Shown here in pieces: positions 43,500 through 51,491 of a stretch of DNA of 64,000 nucleotides (positions are counted from its first letter, which is position 1; each line of letters begins with the position of its first letter). The translations under genes were made by a program, and so were the position numbers. The stretch is from Catellatospora vulcania. GTDB taxonomy: Bacteria; Actinomycetota; Actinomycetes; Mycobacteriales; Micromonosporaceae. Location of the stretch: the NCBI RefSeq assembly GCF_009720385.1, contig NZ_ML769304.1:62001-126000 (forward strand), read 5' to 3'. The notes under the pieces were generated by a model that saw only the letters and a list, made by a program, of their open reading frames with translations, was not told where the DNA came from and ran no database searches.

Positions 43500-44879
43500 T
43501 CAGTGTGCTCTAGTGAGCGCGCTGTTGGCAGTCCCGCCTTGCGGTGGGACGGTCCCGGTGTTACCGGCTGATGCCGTGCCGGGTTGACGTTTCACGGCCT
43601 CCTGCCCGCTGGTGCGGGTCTTCTGGATGGCTCCACGTCCTGCCACCGGGCTACTCCCGGCGGGGTCGATCTCGGCCACGAGGGCGGCCAGGTTCCGGGC
43701 GGCGTTGAGGTCGCGGTCGATGACCAGGCCGCACGCCTTGCAGTCGTATACGCGCTTGGACAGGGCGAGTTTGGTTTTCACCGCGCCGCAGCCCGAGCAG
43801 GTTTTCGAGGATGGATACCAGCGGTCGGCCACGTGTAGCCGGCCACCGTTCCAGGTGGTCTTGTAGGTGAGCTCACGGCGCAGCTCGCCGAACCCGGCGT
43901 CGGCGATGTGCCGGGCCAGTTTGCGGTTGCGCAGCATGCCGGACACGTTGAGGTCCTCGACCACGAGTGTGCCGTGTTCGCGGGCCAGGCGGGTGGTGAG
44001 TTTGTGCAGGCCGTCGCGGCGTAGGTTCGCCACCCGGGCGTGGGCGCGGGCGATACGGACTCGGGCGCGCTGCCACCGGTTCGACGGGTGCGCGCCGGTG
44101 CGCCGGTCCGGGCCGCTCTTGCGGGACAGGGCGCGGCCGAGTGCCCGCAGCCTGTGCTGCGCCTGGTTCAGGTGGCGCGGGTTGGGCACGAACTTGCCGG
44201 TCGACAGGACGGCCAGGTGCGTGATCCCGACGTCCACGCCGATGATCGAGTCGGGGCGGGCCGGGGTGCGTACGGTGCGTTCGATCTCGACGGTGAACGC
44301 GACATGCCACCGGCCGCCGTCGCGGCGCACCGTGGCCGACATGATCCGCGCAGTGCCCGCTTCCAGGCGGCGGGCGAGTTTGCGGGCGGACTCGTGCAGT
44401 TTCAGCCGGCCCAGCCGGGGCAGTACGACGTGCTTGCGGTCGGGCTCGACCCGGATCGTGCCGGTCGTGAACCGCACCGAGGGTGTCGATCGGCGGCGGG
44501 ACTTGAACCGCGGGAACCCGACCGGGTGCCCGGCTCGCTTGCCCGTGCGGGAGTCCGACCAGTTCTTCAGAGCGCGGGCGAGCGCGTCCAGGCCGGTATT
44601 GAACGCCTCCTTCGAGCACTCGTTCCACCACGGCGCGACGTCGGGCTTTGCGGCGTTCCACGCCTTGCGCAGGGCAGGCAGCGACCATGACACCGACGCA
44701 GTGAGCTGCTCGTGCGGCACGCCGTATGTGCGCTCAGCCGCCCGCTGGTCCATAACCGCCTTCACCCGGGCCAGTGCCCAGTTGTGCGCGAGCCTGGCCG
44801 CCCCGGCGTGGGCGAGTACGTCACGTTCCTGGGCGGGGGTGAGGTCGAGGGCGAACCGGTACGCCTGGATCTTCTTCAT
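43500..44879 (-). CDS. tnpB: TnpB RNA-guided nuclease-like transposon protein
   Basis: 459 residues from ATG 44879 (MKKIQAYRF), overlapping the tnpA stop (ATGA). Near-complete TnpB: N-terminal helix-turn-helix/REC-like part, then a RuvC domain with Asp216 (IIGVDVGI), Glu308 (VVEDLNVSG) and Asp388 (VIDRDLNAARN). The zinc ribbon is CSGCG...CKACG. All three catalytic acids are present, so it is probably an active RNA-guided DNase. The C-terminal 45 residues are low-complexity. Confidence 0.93.
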   Translation of the reverse strand: MKKIQAYRFALDLTPAQERDVLAHAGAARLAHNWALARVKAVMDQRAAERTYGVPHEQLTASVSWSLPALRKAWNAAKPDVAPWWNECSKEAFNTGLDALARALKNWSDSRTGKRAGHPVGFPRFKSRRRSTPSVRFTTGTIRVEPDRKHVVLPRLGRLKLHESARKLARRLEAGTARIMSATVRRDGGRWHVAFTVEIERTVRTPARPDSIIGVDVGITHLAVLSTGKFVPNPRHLNQAQHRLRALGRALSRKSGPDRRTGAHPSNRWQRARVRIARAHARVANLRRDGLHKLTTRLAREHGTLVVEDLNVSGMLRNRKLARHIADAGFGELRRELTYKTTWNGGRLHVADRWYPSSKTCSGCGAVKTKLALSKRVYDCKACGLVIDRDLNAARNLAALVAEIDPAGSSPVAGRGAIQKTRTSGQEAVKRQPGTASAGNTGTVPPQGGTANSALTRAH

Positions 44880-45457
44880 GCCGGGCTGTCCTGCATGGCG
44901 GCTTCGACCGCGCGCCGGGCGCGGTCGGCCGCCGCACGGGCACCGTACAGGCGGGCGCACAGCGCCGTCAGGATCTCGGTAACGTCACGCACCAGGTCGT
45001 CGTCCACCTCGGCCGGGTCGACCACCAGCAGCCGACGGCCCTGCGCGGCGAGGGCGGCTTCGACGTACTCGGCGCCGAAGCGGGCGAACCGGTCGCGGTG
45101 CTCGACCACGATCGTCGTAACGGCCGGGTCACGCAGTAGGGCGAGGAACTCCTTGCGGTGCCCATCGAGCGCCGAGCTGACCTCGGTCACCACGCGCGAC
45201 ACCGAATGCCGCTGACTCGTGGCCCACACGGTGACCCGGGCGACCTGCCGGTCCAGGTCCGCTTTCTGATCCGACGAACAGACGCCGGCGTACACCACGA
45301 CCTGCCCGGCGCCAGCTTTCGCCCCGGTCACCGGCTCGCCGACCATAATGAGCCGGCCCAGCCGGTACGTGGGAACGGGCAGCGTCCCCGCCTCATAGCG
45401 CCGCCGCGCGGTCGCGTACGAGATACCGGTGGCCGCTGCCCACCCCTTCAAGTTCAC
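44876..45457 (-). CDS. tnpA: IS607-type serine recombinase with altered active site
   Basis: 193 residues. The N-terminal MerR-like HTH (MNLKGWAAATGISYATARRR) precedes the resolvase domain, as in IS607 TnpA. The catalytic motif normally Y-x-R-V-S-S reads Y56-A-G58-V-C60-S: Arg is Gly and the nucleophilic Ser is Cys. Other motifs (SSDQKADLDRQ; VVEHRDRFARFG; VVDPAE) are intact. Transposition activity is doubtful. Confidence 0.9.
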   Translation of the reverse strand: MNLKGWAAATGISYATARRRYEAGTLPVPTYRLGRLIMVGEPVTGAKAGAGQVVVYAGVCSSDQKADLDRQVARVTVWATSQRHSVSRVVTEVSSALDGHRKEFLALLRDPAVTTIVVEHRDRFARFGAEYVEAALAAQGRRLLVVDPAEVDDDLVRDVTEILTALCARLYGARAAADRARRAVEAAMQDSPA

Positions 45458-45544
45458 GCGTCACTTTAGCAAACTAGAGAGCACTAAAGCAGATCGATGC
45501 TGCCGCCAACTGTCCCTAGGGAAGGAATGCTTGCGGCGGTTCGG

Positions 45545-45898
45545 TCAGGTGGTGGTGTTGCGGCGGCGGCGACGGCGCACCGGGCCGTCGTCGGCGATGA
45601 AGGTGCGGGTGAGGGCCATCGCGATGATGATGCCGATGACCGCGCAGGCCACCTGCACCAGCAGCTCGGACCAGCTCCAGGTGAAGTGCCAGCCTGCCCA
45701 GTTCCAGTCCAGGCGGGCCGGCCACATGGTCTCCCAGCCCATCTGGCGCGAGACCCAGGTGCCCAGCAGTGCGGCCAGAATGCCTACCACGAAGGTAGCG
45801 ATGATTCCGATGTCCTGGCGGCCGGGGAGAACCAGCCGGCCGAGGGTGCCGATCACGATTCCGATAAGGATTGCGCTCAGGATTCCGGTCGCCGTCAT
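45545..45898 (-). CDS. GlsB/YeaQ/YmgE-family stress membrane protein
   Basis: 117 residues. The family opening GILSAILIGIVIGTLGRLVLPGRQ is followed by more membrane segments and a Trp-rich loop (MWPARLDWNWAGWHFTW). The end is highly basic (VRRRRRRN). The role in bacteria is unclear; often stress-induced. Confidence 0.85.
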   Translation of the reverse strand: MTATGILSAILIGIVIGTLGRLVLPGRQDIGIIATFVVGILAALLGTWVSRQMGWETMWPARLDWNWAGWHFTWSWSELLVQVACAVIGIIIAMALTRTFIADDGPVRRRRRRNTTT

Positions 45899-45996
45899 GG
45901 CGGGCGACTACCCATCCGCTCGGCCTTTAATCCTCGCCGCGATACCGGTTCCGTGCGGCCCGGGACAGGCCTATCCCGACGGTGCCGCAACGGCTG

Positions 45997-46434
45997 TCAG
46001 GACCAGGGTTTTTCCAGCTGGATGGTGGTGACCGAGTCGACGATGACGGTGTAGCGCTCGGGGCGGTCGGTGAGGATGTAGGCGTCGGTGCGCACCGCGA
46101 GCATGGTCAGGTCGGAGTCGGCGAGCTCGTGCAGGCGGTCCGGGCCGGGGCGGGTGAGGTCCATGAACCTGCCCAGGCTGCGCCAGTCGGCGGTGGACTC
46201 GACCACGACGCAGTTGTCGTTGGTGCGCAGCACGTCGACCAGGTGGGCGTCGGCGCCGCGGGCGAGTGCCTCGGCCAGCGACGCCGAGGTGACGGCGAAG
46301 AGCTCGCCCTCGTCGTCGAACTCGCCGATGATCTCGCCGACGGTCTCGTGTGCGCCGAACGCGCAGATCGCTGAGGCGTCGAGGATGAGGCGGATCGGCG
46401 GGATGCCGATCTCGCCGTCGCCGGTTTCGGTCAC
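45997..46434 (-). CDS. PIN-domain toxin-like protein (VapC-like)
   Basis: 145 residues from GTG 46434, overlapping the antitoxin stop by 4 bp. The PIN fold's acidic residues are visible: ILDASAICAFG (first Asp), SLAEALARG (Glu), and DSDLTMLAVRTDAYILTDRP (later Asp residues). VapC toxins are Mg2+-dependent RNases that often cut tRNA or rRNA. Confidence 0.8.
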   Translation of the reverse strand: MTETGDGEIGIPPIRLILDASAICAFGAHETVGEIIGEFDDEGELFAVTSASLAEALARGADAHLVDVLRTNDNCVVVESTADWRSLGRFMDLTRPGPDRLHELADSDLTMLAVRTDAYILTDRPERYTVIVDSVTTIQLEKPWS

Positions 46435-46712
46435 GCCGCCCAGCCCATGCGCCGGCGCAGTTCGTCACGGTCGGCGCTGCCGTGCTCGGCGCGCCGGGCG
46501 GCGTCGTCGAGCTGCTCGCGGGCCCACAGGCGGGCGCGGCGGCGGCGTTCCTCGGTCAGCGGCTCGCCGTGGTGGCGCTGGTAGGCCTCCGCCTCCGCGT
46601 CCTGGGCGATCTTGCGCCGGACCAGGCGGTTCACCTCGGCGGAGGCGTTCTCGTGCGTCTTGAGGTACGCGACGACGTCGTCGGCCAGGTAGAAGCTTTT
46701 GGTCTCACCCAT
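46431..46712 (-). CDS. Ribbon-helix-helix antitoxin-like protein (VapB-like)
   Basis: 93 residues from ATG 46712. The N-terminal ribbon-helix-helix is KSFYLADDVVAYLKTHENAS followed by AEVNRLVRRKI; a charged C-terminal segment would wrap the toxin. It is upstream of and overlapping the PIN gene, the usual antitoxin-first order. It probably autoregulates through the dyad at 46720-46738. Confidence 0.78.
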   Translation of the reverse strand: MGETKSFYLADDVVAYLKTHENASAEVNRLVRRKIAQDAEAEAYQRHHGEPLTEERRRRARLWAREQLDDAARRAEHGSADRDELRRRMGWAA

Positions 46713-46719
46713 GTCCAAT

Positions 46720-46738
46720 AGAGTAGCGCGCATTCTCT
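46720..46738. promoter_or_regulatory. Possible operator between TA pair and RNA-repair operon
   Basis: AGAGTA-GCGCGC-ATTCTCT is an imperfect dyad with AGAG/CTCT arms. It lies in the 89-bp gap separating the divergent antitoxin and RNA ligase genes. RHH antitoxins bind such dyads; binding here is inferred. Confidence 0.35.
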
Positions 46739-46801
46739 GATAGGGCCATGCGGTGGTAATCCATTGGCTCCGGCGGGCGTGGGACGGCTACAACATACGG
46801 C

Positions 46802-47587
46802 GTGATCGTGAAGTATCCGCGGACGCCGCATCTGGCCGGATCGCGCCTGCAGCCGGGTGACGAGGACCTGGCCCAGGTGCCGTTCGCGCGTATCCGCGGC
46901 CGCCACGTGGTCGCCGAGGAGAAGCTCGACGGGGCGAACGCCGGGATCAGCTTCACCGCCGACGGCGCGCTGCGGCTGCAGTCGCGCGGGCACCACCTGT
47001 CCGGCGGGCCGCGCGAACGGCAGTTCGCGGTGCTCAAGTCGTGGGCGGCGACGATAGCCCCGCTGCTGTGGGAGCGGCTGGGCGACCGCTACGTCTGCTA
47101 CGGCGAGTGGATGTACGCCAAGCACACCGTCTTCTACGACGCGCTGCCGCACTACTTCTGCGAGTTCGATGTGCTGGACACGGCGACGGGCGAGTTCCTG
47201 GACACGCCGCGGCGGCGTGAGCTGCTGGACGGGCTGCCGGTGCGCAGCGTGCCGGTGCTGGCGGCGGGGCCGTTCGAGCGGCTGGAGCAGTTGACGGCGC
47301 TGGTGGGGCCGTCGGTGTGCCGTACGCCTGGGTGGCGTGACGGGCTCGCGGCGGCCGCGGTGGAGGCCGGGGTCGACCCGGCGCGGGCCGCGGCGGAGAG
47401 CGACCGGGCCGACGAGATGGAGGGGCTCTACCTCAAGGTCGAGGAGGGCGGGCGGGTCGTCGAGCGGTACAAGTGGGTGCGGCACAGCTTCCTGACCGCG
47501 GTGCTGGACTCGGGTTCGCACTGGGCGGACCGGCCGATCGTGGCCAACCGCCTGGCCGACCCGGAGGTGCTCTATGCAGGTCTTTGA
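46802..47587 (+). CDS. ATP-dependent RNA ligase
   Basis: 261 residues. The nucleotidyltransferase motif I is EEKLDGANAG with Lys41 as the AMP-accepting residue. Further motifs: SRGHHLSGG (Ia), YGEWMYAKHTVFYDALPHYF then EFDV (III/IIIa), EGLYLKVEEGG (IV) and ERYKWVRHSF (V). The layout fits the Rnl2-like RNA ligase family. It seals 3'-OH/5'-phosphate RNA ends. The gene overlaps the end-healing enzyme by 14 bp, so sealing and healing are coupled. Confidence 0.92.
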   Translation: MIVKYPRTPHLAGSRLQPGDEDLAQVPFARIRGRHVVAEEKLDGANAGISFTADGALRLQSRGHHLSGGPRERQFAVLKSWAATIAPLLWERLGDRYVCYGEWMYAKHTVFYDALPHYFCEFDVLDTATGEFLDTPRRRELLDGLPVRSVPVLAAGPFERLEQLTALVGPSVCRTPGWRDGLAAAAVEAGVDPARAAAESDRADEMEGLYLKVEEGGRVVERYKWVRHSFLTAVLDSGSHWADRPIVANRLADPEVLYAGL

Positions 47588-48734
47588 GCGGCTGTGCCCG
47601 GCCGGGCCGGGCTGGGTGCTGGACTGGGCCGCGGTCGAGCAGGCGTTCGCCTGGGTGCGGCGGCTGGCCGGGGTGCCGCAGGATGCGGTGCATCATGCCG
47701 AGGGCGACGTGCTGACGCATACCCGGATGGCGGCCGAGGTGCTGGTGTCGCTGGCGCAGTGGCGGGACCGGCCGCGCGACGAGCAGGTGCGGCTGTTCGC
47801 GGCGGTGCTGCTGCACGACGTGGCCAAGCCCGACTGCACCCGGCACGAAGACGGGCGGATCACCGCGCACGGGCACTCGCGGCGCGGCGAGCTGACCGCC
47901 CGGCGGGTGCTGTGGGAGCTGGGCGCGCCGATCGAGTGGCGCGAGCACGTGGCGGCGCTGGTGCGCCACCATCAGGTGCCGTTCTGTGCCCTGGAGCGTC
48001 CCGATCTGGAGCAGATCGTGCTGCGGGTGTCGCTGACGGCGCGCAACGACGACCTGGCGCTGCTGGCCACCGCCGACATTCTCGGCCGGGTCTGCGCCGA
48101 TGCGGACACGGTGCTGGAGAACGTCGGGCTGTTCCGGGAGTACTGCGCGGACCTGGGGGTGCTGGACCGGCCGTGGGAGTTCGCGTCGGACCATGCGCGG
48201 TTCGTGTACTTCCGTACGCCGGGGCGCGATCCGCGCTATGCCGCGTTCGACGACACCCGGCTGACCGTGACGGTGCTGTCGGGGCTGCCGGGCGCGGGAA
48301 AGGACACCTGGCTGGCGGCGAACCGGCCCGAGTTGCCGGTGGTCAGTCTGGACGCGATCCGGGCGCAGTCGGGGGTGGACCCGGCCGGTGACCAGCGGGC
48401 GGTCGCCGCGGCGGCGCACGAGCTGGCACGCGGGCACCTGCGGGCGGGGCGCTCGTTCGTGTGGAACGCGACGAACGTGTCGCGCCAGCACCGGGAGATC
48501 TGCATCGGGCTGGCGGCGGCGTACCGGGCGCGGGTCGAGGTGGTGGCGCTGGAAGCCCCTGGTCCGGTGCTGCGGGCGCGCAACGCGGGCAGGCCGGTGC
48601 CGGTGCCGAACGCGGTGATCGATAAGCTGATCGGCAAGTGGGAGACCCCGGACGTCACCGAGTCGCACACCCTACACCGGCTGGACACGAATGATCGTGC
48701 ACTTCACGTGATCACACGGTCACGGATGGCCTAG
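47574..48734 (+). CDS. HD-Pnk: HD phosphoesterase fused to polynucleotide kinase
   Basis: 386 residues. The N-terminal HD domain has GDVLTHTRMAAE, LLHDVAKPD (about residue 80), HGHSRRGEL and VRHHQVPF, all its metal-binding His/Asp. The C-terminal P-loop kinase begins near residue 225 with LSGLPGAGKDTWL and has VVSLDAIRAQ and WNATNVSRQHR. This matches HD-Pnk enzymes, first studied in Runella, that remove 2',3'-cyclic or 3' phosphates and phosphorylate 5'-OH ends. With the ligase it forms a complete repair pair. Confidence 0.9.
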   Translation: MQVFERLCPAGPGWVLDWAAVEQAFAWVRRLAGVPQDAVHHAEGDVLTHTRMAAEVLVSLAQWRDRPRDEQVRLFAAVLLHDVAKPDCTRHEDGRITAHGHSRRGELTARRVLWELGAPIEWREHVAALVRHHQVPFCALERPDLEQIVLRVSLTARNDDLALLATADILGRVCADADTVLENVGLFREYCADLGVLDRPWEFASDHARFVYFRTPGRDPRYAAFDDTRLTVTVLSGLPGAGKDTWLAANRPELPVVSLDAIRAQSGVDPAGDQRAVAAAAHELARGHLRAGRSFVWNATNVSRQHREICIGLAAAYRARVEVVALEAPGPVLRARNAGRPVPVPNAVIDKLIGKWETPDVTESHTLHRLDTNDRALHVITRSRMA

Positions 48735-48743
48735 AGTAGGCAA

Positions 48744-49547
48744 GTGATCGAATCGCAGAGCGTCACTGACGCACTACGTATAGCAGCCGAAAGACGTCAA
48801 AACTGCGGTTTCTTCTTCGACTTCGACGGAACCCTGTCCGAGATCCGCGACGACCCCGCCGGGGTCGAGCCGGTGCCGGGCGTCGTCGCGGCCATCGCCG
48901 AGATCGCCGAGCACATCCGCACCGTCGCGGTCGTGTCGGGACGCCCCGTCGAATTCCTGCGCAAGCACTTCGGCGGCCTGCCGGTGCGGCTGTACGGCCT
49001 CTACGGCATGGAGTCCCTCGACGAGAACGGCACCCTGTGGACCGACCCGGAGGTCGTGCCATGGATCTCCGCGGTCGCCGACGTGGCCAAGCGGGCCGTC
49101 ACCGAGCTGGACCCCGACGTGCTGGTCGAGGACAAACGGCTGTCGGTCGCCCTGCACTACCGCACCGCACCGCACCTGCGCGCCCAGGTCGAACGCTGGG
49201 GCGGCGACCGGGCCGCCGAATACGGCCTGGCGCCGCTGCCCGGCCGCATGGTCCTCGAACTCAAACCGCCGATCCGGCGCGACAAGGGCGGCGTCATGCA
49301 CAGCGCCACCCGCGACCTCGACTGCGTCTGGTACTTCGGCGACGACCTCGGCGACCTGCCCGCGCTCACCGCGCTGGCCGACCGCGCCAAGGCCGACCCG
49401 GACTTCGCGGTGTTCCGGGTCGGGGTGTCCAACCCCGAGACCGGCGACCAGGTCGCCGCCATGATGGACGTCATCGTCGGCTCGCCGCGTGACCTGCTGC
49501 CGCTGCTGCGCCAGGCCGGGCAGGCCTTCACCCCCTCGCACACCTGA
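48744..49547 (+). CDS. otsB: Trehalose-6-phosphate phosphatase
   Basis: 267 residues from GTG 48744. HAD motifs: FFFDFDGTLSEI, VVSGRPVEFL, LELKPPIRRDKGG and YFGDDLGDLPA. It hydrolyses trehalose-6-phosphate to trehalose. The synthase otsA is not nearby. It lies 9 bp after HD-Pnk, so may be read through from it. A hairpin follows at 49556. Confidence 0.92.
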   Translation: MIESQSVTDALRIAAERRQNCGFFFDFDGTLSEIRDDPAGVEPVPGVVAAIAEIAEHIRTVAVVSGRPVEFLRKHFGGLPVRLYGLYGMESLDENGTLWTDPEVVPWISAVADVAKRAVTELDPDVLVEDKRLSVALHYRTAPHLRAQVERWGGDRAAEYGLAPLPGRMVLELKPPIRRDKGGVMHSATRDLDCVWYFGDDLGDLPALTALADRAKADPDFAVFRVGVSNPETGDQVAAMMDVIVGSPRDLLPLLRQAGQAFTPSHT

Positions 49548-49555
49548 CCGGCCCT

Positions 49556-49588
49556 CCGGCGGCGCAGGATTGAGTTCCGCGCCGCCGG
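49556..49588 (+). terminator. Hairpin terminator after otsB
   Basis: CCGGCGGCGC and GCGCCGCCGG form a perfect 10-bp stem with a 13-nt loop, 8 bp past the stop. Confidence 0.7.
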
Positions 49589-49602
49589 GGTAAGCGCTGA
49601 TC

Positions 49603-50619
49603 ATGCCCGAATCAGTCATGGTGTTCTCACCGTCCCCGCAGCTCACCGTCACCATCGAGCAGGTCGGCGACGAGGAGGAGATCCATCTTCACGCCGGCGG
49701 GCAGGGCGTCTGGGTCGCCCGCATGATCAAATCCTTGGGCGTACGCGTCGTGCTGTGCTCCGCGTTCGGCGACGAGACCGGCCACGTGGTGCGCACCCTC
49801 ATCCTCGACGAGGGCCTGGAGGTCGGCGCGATCGACGTGGCGGCCCGCAACGGCGCGTACGTGCACGACCGCCGCGACGGCACCCGCAACGAGATCGCGC
49901 AGGCCCCCGGGCAGCCGCTGAGCCGCCACGACCAGGACGAGCTCTACAATGTCGCGCTCGCCGAGGGCCTGCGCGCCGAGGTCGCGATGCTGGCCGGGGT
50001 GGCCGACCCGCAGGTGCTGCCGCCTGACATGTACCGGCGGCTGGCGGGCGATCTGCGCCGCAACGGCACCAAGGTCGTCGCGGACCTGTCCGGCGAATAC
50101 CTCAACGCCGTCCTGGAGGGCGGCGTCGACGTGCTCAAGGTGTCCCACGAGGAGGTGCTGCGCGACGGCCGGGCCACCGAGGAGACCATCCCCGGCCTGG
50201 TCGCGGCAATGTACCGGCTGCGGGAGGAGGGGGCGGCGAACGTCGTGCTCAGCCGCGCCGAGCACCCGGCGCTCGTGCTCATCGGCGACGAGGTGCGCCA
50301 GGTCGAGCTGCCCCGCCTGGAGCCGGCCGACCACCGCGGCGCGGGGGACTCGATGACCGCGGGCGTCGCCGCCATGCTGGCCCGGGGCCGCGACCTGGAG
50401 GAGGCCGTACGCACCGGTGCGGCCGCGGGCGCGCTCAACGTCACCCGGCACGGGCTGGGCACCGGCCGTGCCGACGTGATCAGCCAGTTCACCACCCGAG
50501 TGAAGCTGACGGCGCTGCCGGGCGCCAGCTCCGGCGCTCCCCCGCCCGCGTCCGGCGCCGCCAGAAGCGGCGGTCACACGTCCCCTGAACAGCTCGCAGA
50601 TGAGGTGAAGCGGTCATGA
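49603..50619 (+). CDS. PfkB-family carbohydrate kinase
   Basis: 338 residues. The catalytic block is RGAGDSMTAGVAAML, with Asp as base. The N-terminal substrate loop, usually GGKGxNVA in 1-phosphofructokinase/LacC enzymes, reads AGGQGVWVARM, losing Lys and Asn. The substrate is therefore uncertain. The last 40 residues are a Pro/Ser-rich tail. The stop overlaps surE (ATGA). Confidence 0.88.
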   Translation: MPESVMVFSPSPQLTVTIEQVGDEEEIHLHAGGQGVWVARMIKSLGVRVVLCSAFGDETGHVVRTLILDEGLEVGAIDVAARNGAYVHDRRDGTRNEIAQAPGQPLSRHDQDELYNVALAEGLRAEVAMLAGVADPQVLPPDMYRRLAGDLRRNGTKVVADLSGEYLNAVLEGGVDVLKVSHEEVLRDGRATEETIPGLVAAMYRLREEGAANVVLSRAEHPALVLIGDEVRQVELPRLEPADHRGAGDSMTAGVAAMLARGRDLEEAVRTGAAAGALNVTRHGLGTGRADVISQFTTRVKLTALPGASSGAPPPASGAARSGGHTSPEQLADEVKRS

Positions 50620-51398
50620 CCCGGGTTCTGGTCACCAACGACGACGGCATCGAGGCCCCCGGCCTGCACCGGCTCGCGCTGGCCGCGGCCAAGGCGGGCT
50701 ACGACGTGGTGGTGGCGGCCCCGGCCCGCGACTCCAGCGGCGCGAGCGCCGCCATCAGCGCCGTCGCCCAGGACGGGCGCGTCGTCGTCGAGGAGCGCAA
50801 GCTGCCGGGCCTGGACGGGGTGCCCGCGTATGCGGTCACCGGCACGCCGGCGCTGGCCGCGCTGATCGCCACCCGGGGCGCGTTCGGCGACCCGCCCGAC
50901 GTGGTGCTGTCGGGCATCAACCGGGGCGCGAACGCCGGACCGGCTGTGCTGCACTCCGGCACCGTCGGCGCGGCGCTGACCGGGGCCACGTACGGCTGCA
51001 AGGGCCTGGCCGTGTCGCTGAACCTGGCCGACGGGGACCTCACCGACGACGACCGGTACTGGGACACCGCCGCGCTGTACGCGGTCGCGCTGCTGTCGCT
51101 GCTGGATGGGCTGCCGAAGGAGACCGTGCTCAACCTGAACGTGCCCGACCTGCCCGCCGACCAGGTGCGCGGGCTGTGCCGGGCCCGGTTCGGCCGGTTC
51201 GGCCAGGTGCAGATGCGTATCGCCGAGCGCGGCAGCGGCTTCGTGCGCACCGCGCTGGAGGACACCGGGGCGCGGCTGGAGCCGGGCACCGACATGGCGC
51301 TGCTGGCCGACGGGTACGCCACGGTCACGCCGCTGCAGCCCCTCGGTGAGGCCGCCGTCGACCTGCCCGACCTGTCCGGCGTGCTCACCGCGGCCTGA
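50616..51398 (+). CDS. surE: 5'/3'-nucleotidase SurE
   Basis: 260 residues. The SurE start VLVTNDDGIEAPGLH carries the metal-binding Asp pair; PARDSSGASAAIS and SGINRGANAGPAVLHSGTVGAA complete the active site. It dephosphorylates nucleoside monophosphates in stationary phase. It is coupled to the kinase gene. Confidence 0.94.
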   Translation: MTRVLVTNDDGIEAPGLHRLALAAAKAGYDVVVAAPARDSSGASAAISAVAQDGRVVVEERKLPGLDGVPAYAVTGTPALAALIATRGAFGDPPDVVLSGINRGANAGPAVLHSGTVGAALTGATYGCKGLAVSLNLADGDLTDDDRYWDTAALYAVALLSLLDGLPKETVLNLNVPDLPADQVRGLCRARFGRFGQVQMRIAERGSGFVRTALEDTGARLEPGTDMALLADGYATVTPLQPLGEAAVDLPDLSGVLTAA

Positions 51399-51406
51399 AC
51401 GGCCGC

Positions 51407-51484
51407 CCCCGCCCGGGTCGATCATGAAGTTGAGGGTGTCGACACGCGTCGAACCCCATGAGGTCATGATCGACCCGGGCGGGG
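51407..51484. repeat. Perfect 21-bp inverted repeat between convergent genes
   Basis: Arms at 51407-51427 and 51464-51484 are exact inverse complements (core GGGTCGATCATGA), around a 36-nt loop holding GTGTCGACAC. It lies between the convergent surE and membrane protein genes and probably terminates both. The GATCATGA core resembles dispersed REP-like elements. Confidence 0.75.
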
Positions 51485-51491
51485 CGGCGCG

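Larger units (their letters stand above)
43424..45530 (-). mobile_element. IS607-family insertion sequence (approximate bounds)
   Basis: It contains tnpA (serine recombinase) and tnpB in the usual overlapping order. Likely end signals: AGGGAAGGAAG at 43455-43465, repeated inverted at 43479-43489, and AGGGAAGGAA again at 45518-45527; GTGCTCTAGT near 43505 with an inverted GTGCTCTCTAGT-like copy near 45473-45484. Exact ends and core dinucleotide cannot be fixed by eye, since IS607 elements make no target duplication. Confidence 0.75.

Noticed and set aside
45908-45930. GGAT-N16-GGGTAG as a stress promoter of the GlsB/YeaQ-like gene
   Set aside because: The -10 box would be only about 10 bp from the start codon, requiring a nearly leaderless transcript; spacing evidence is too weak.
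47574-48300. HD domain as a Cas3- or dNTPase-like defence nuclease
   Set aside because: The fusion to a polynucleotide kinase P-loop domain and overlap with an RNA ligase identify it as HD-Pnk; there are no helicase motifs.
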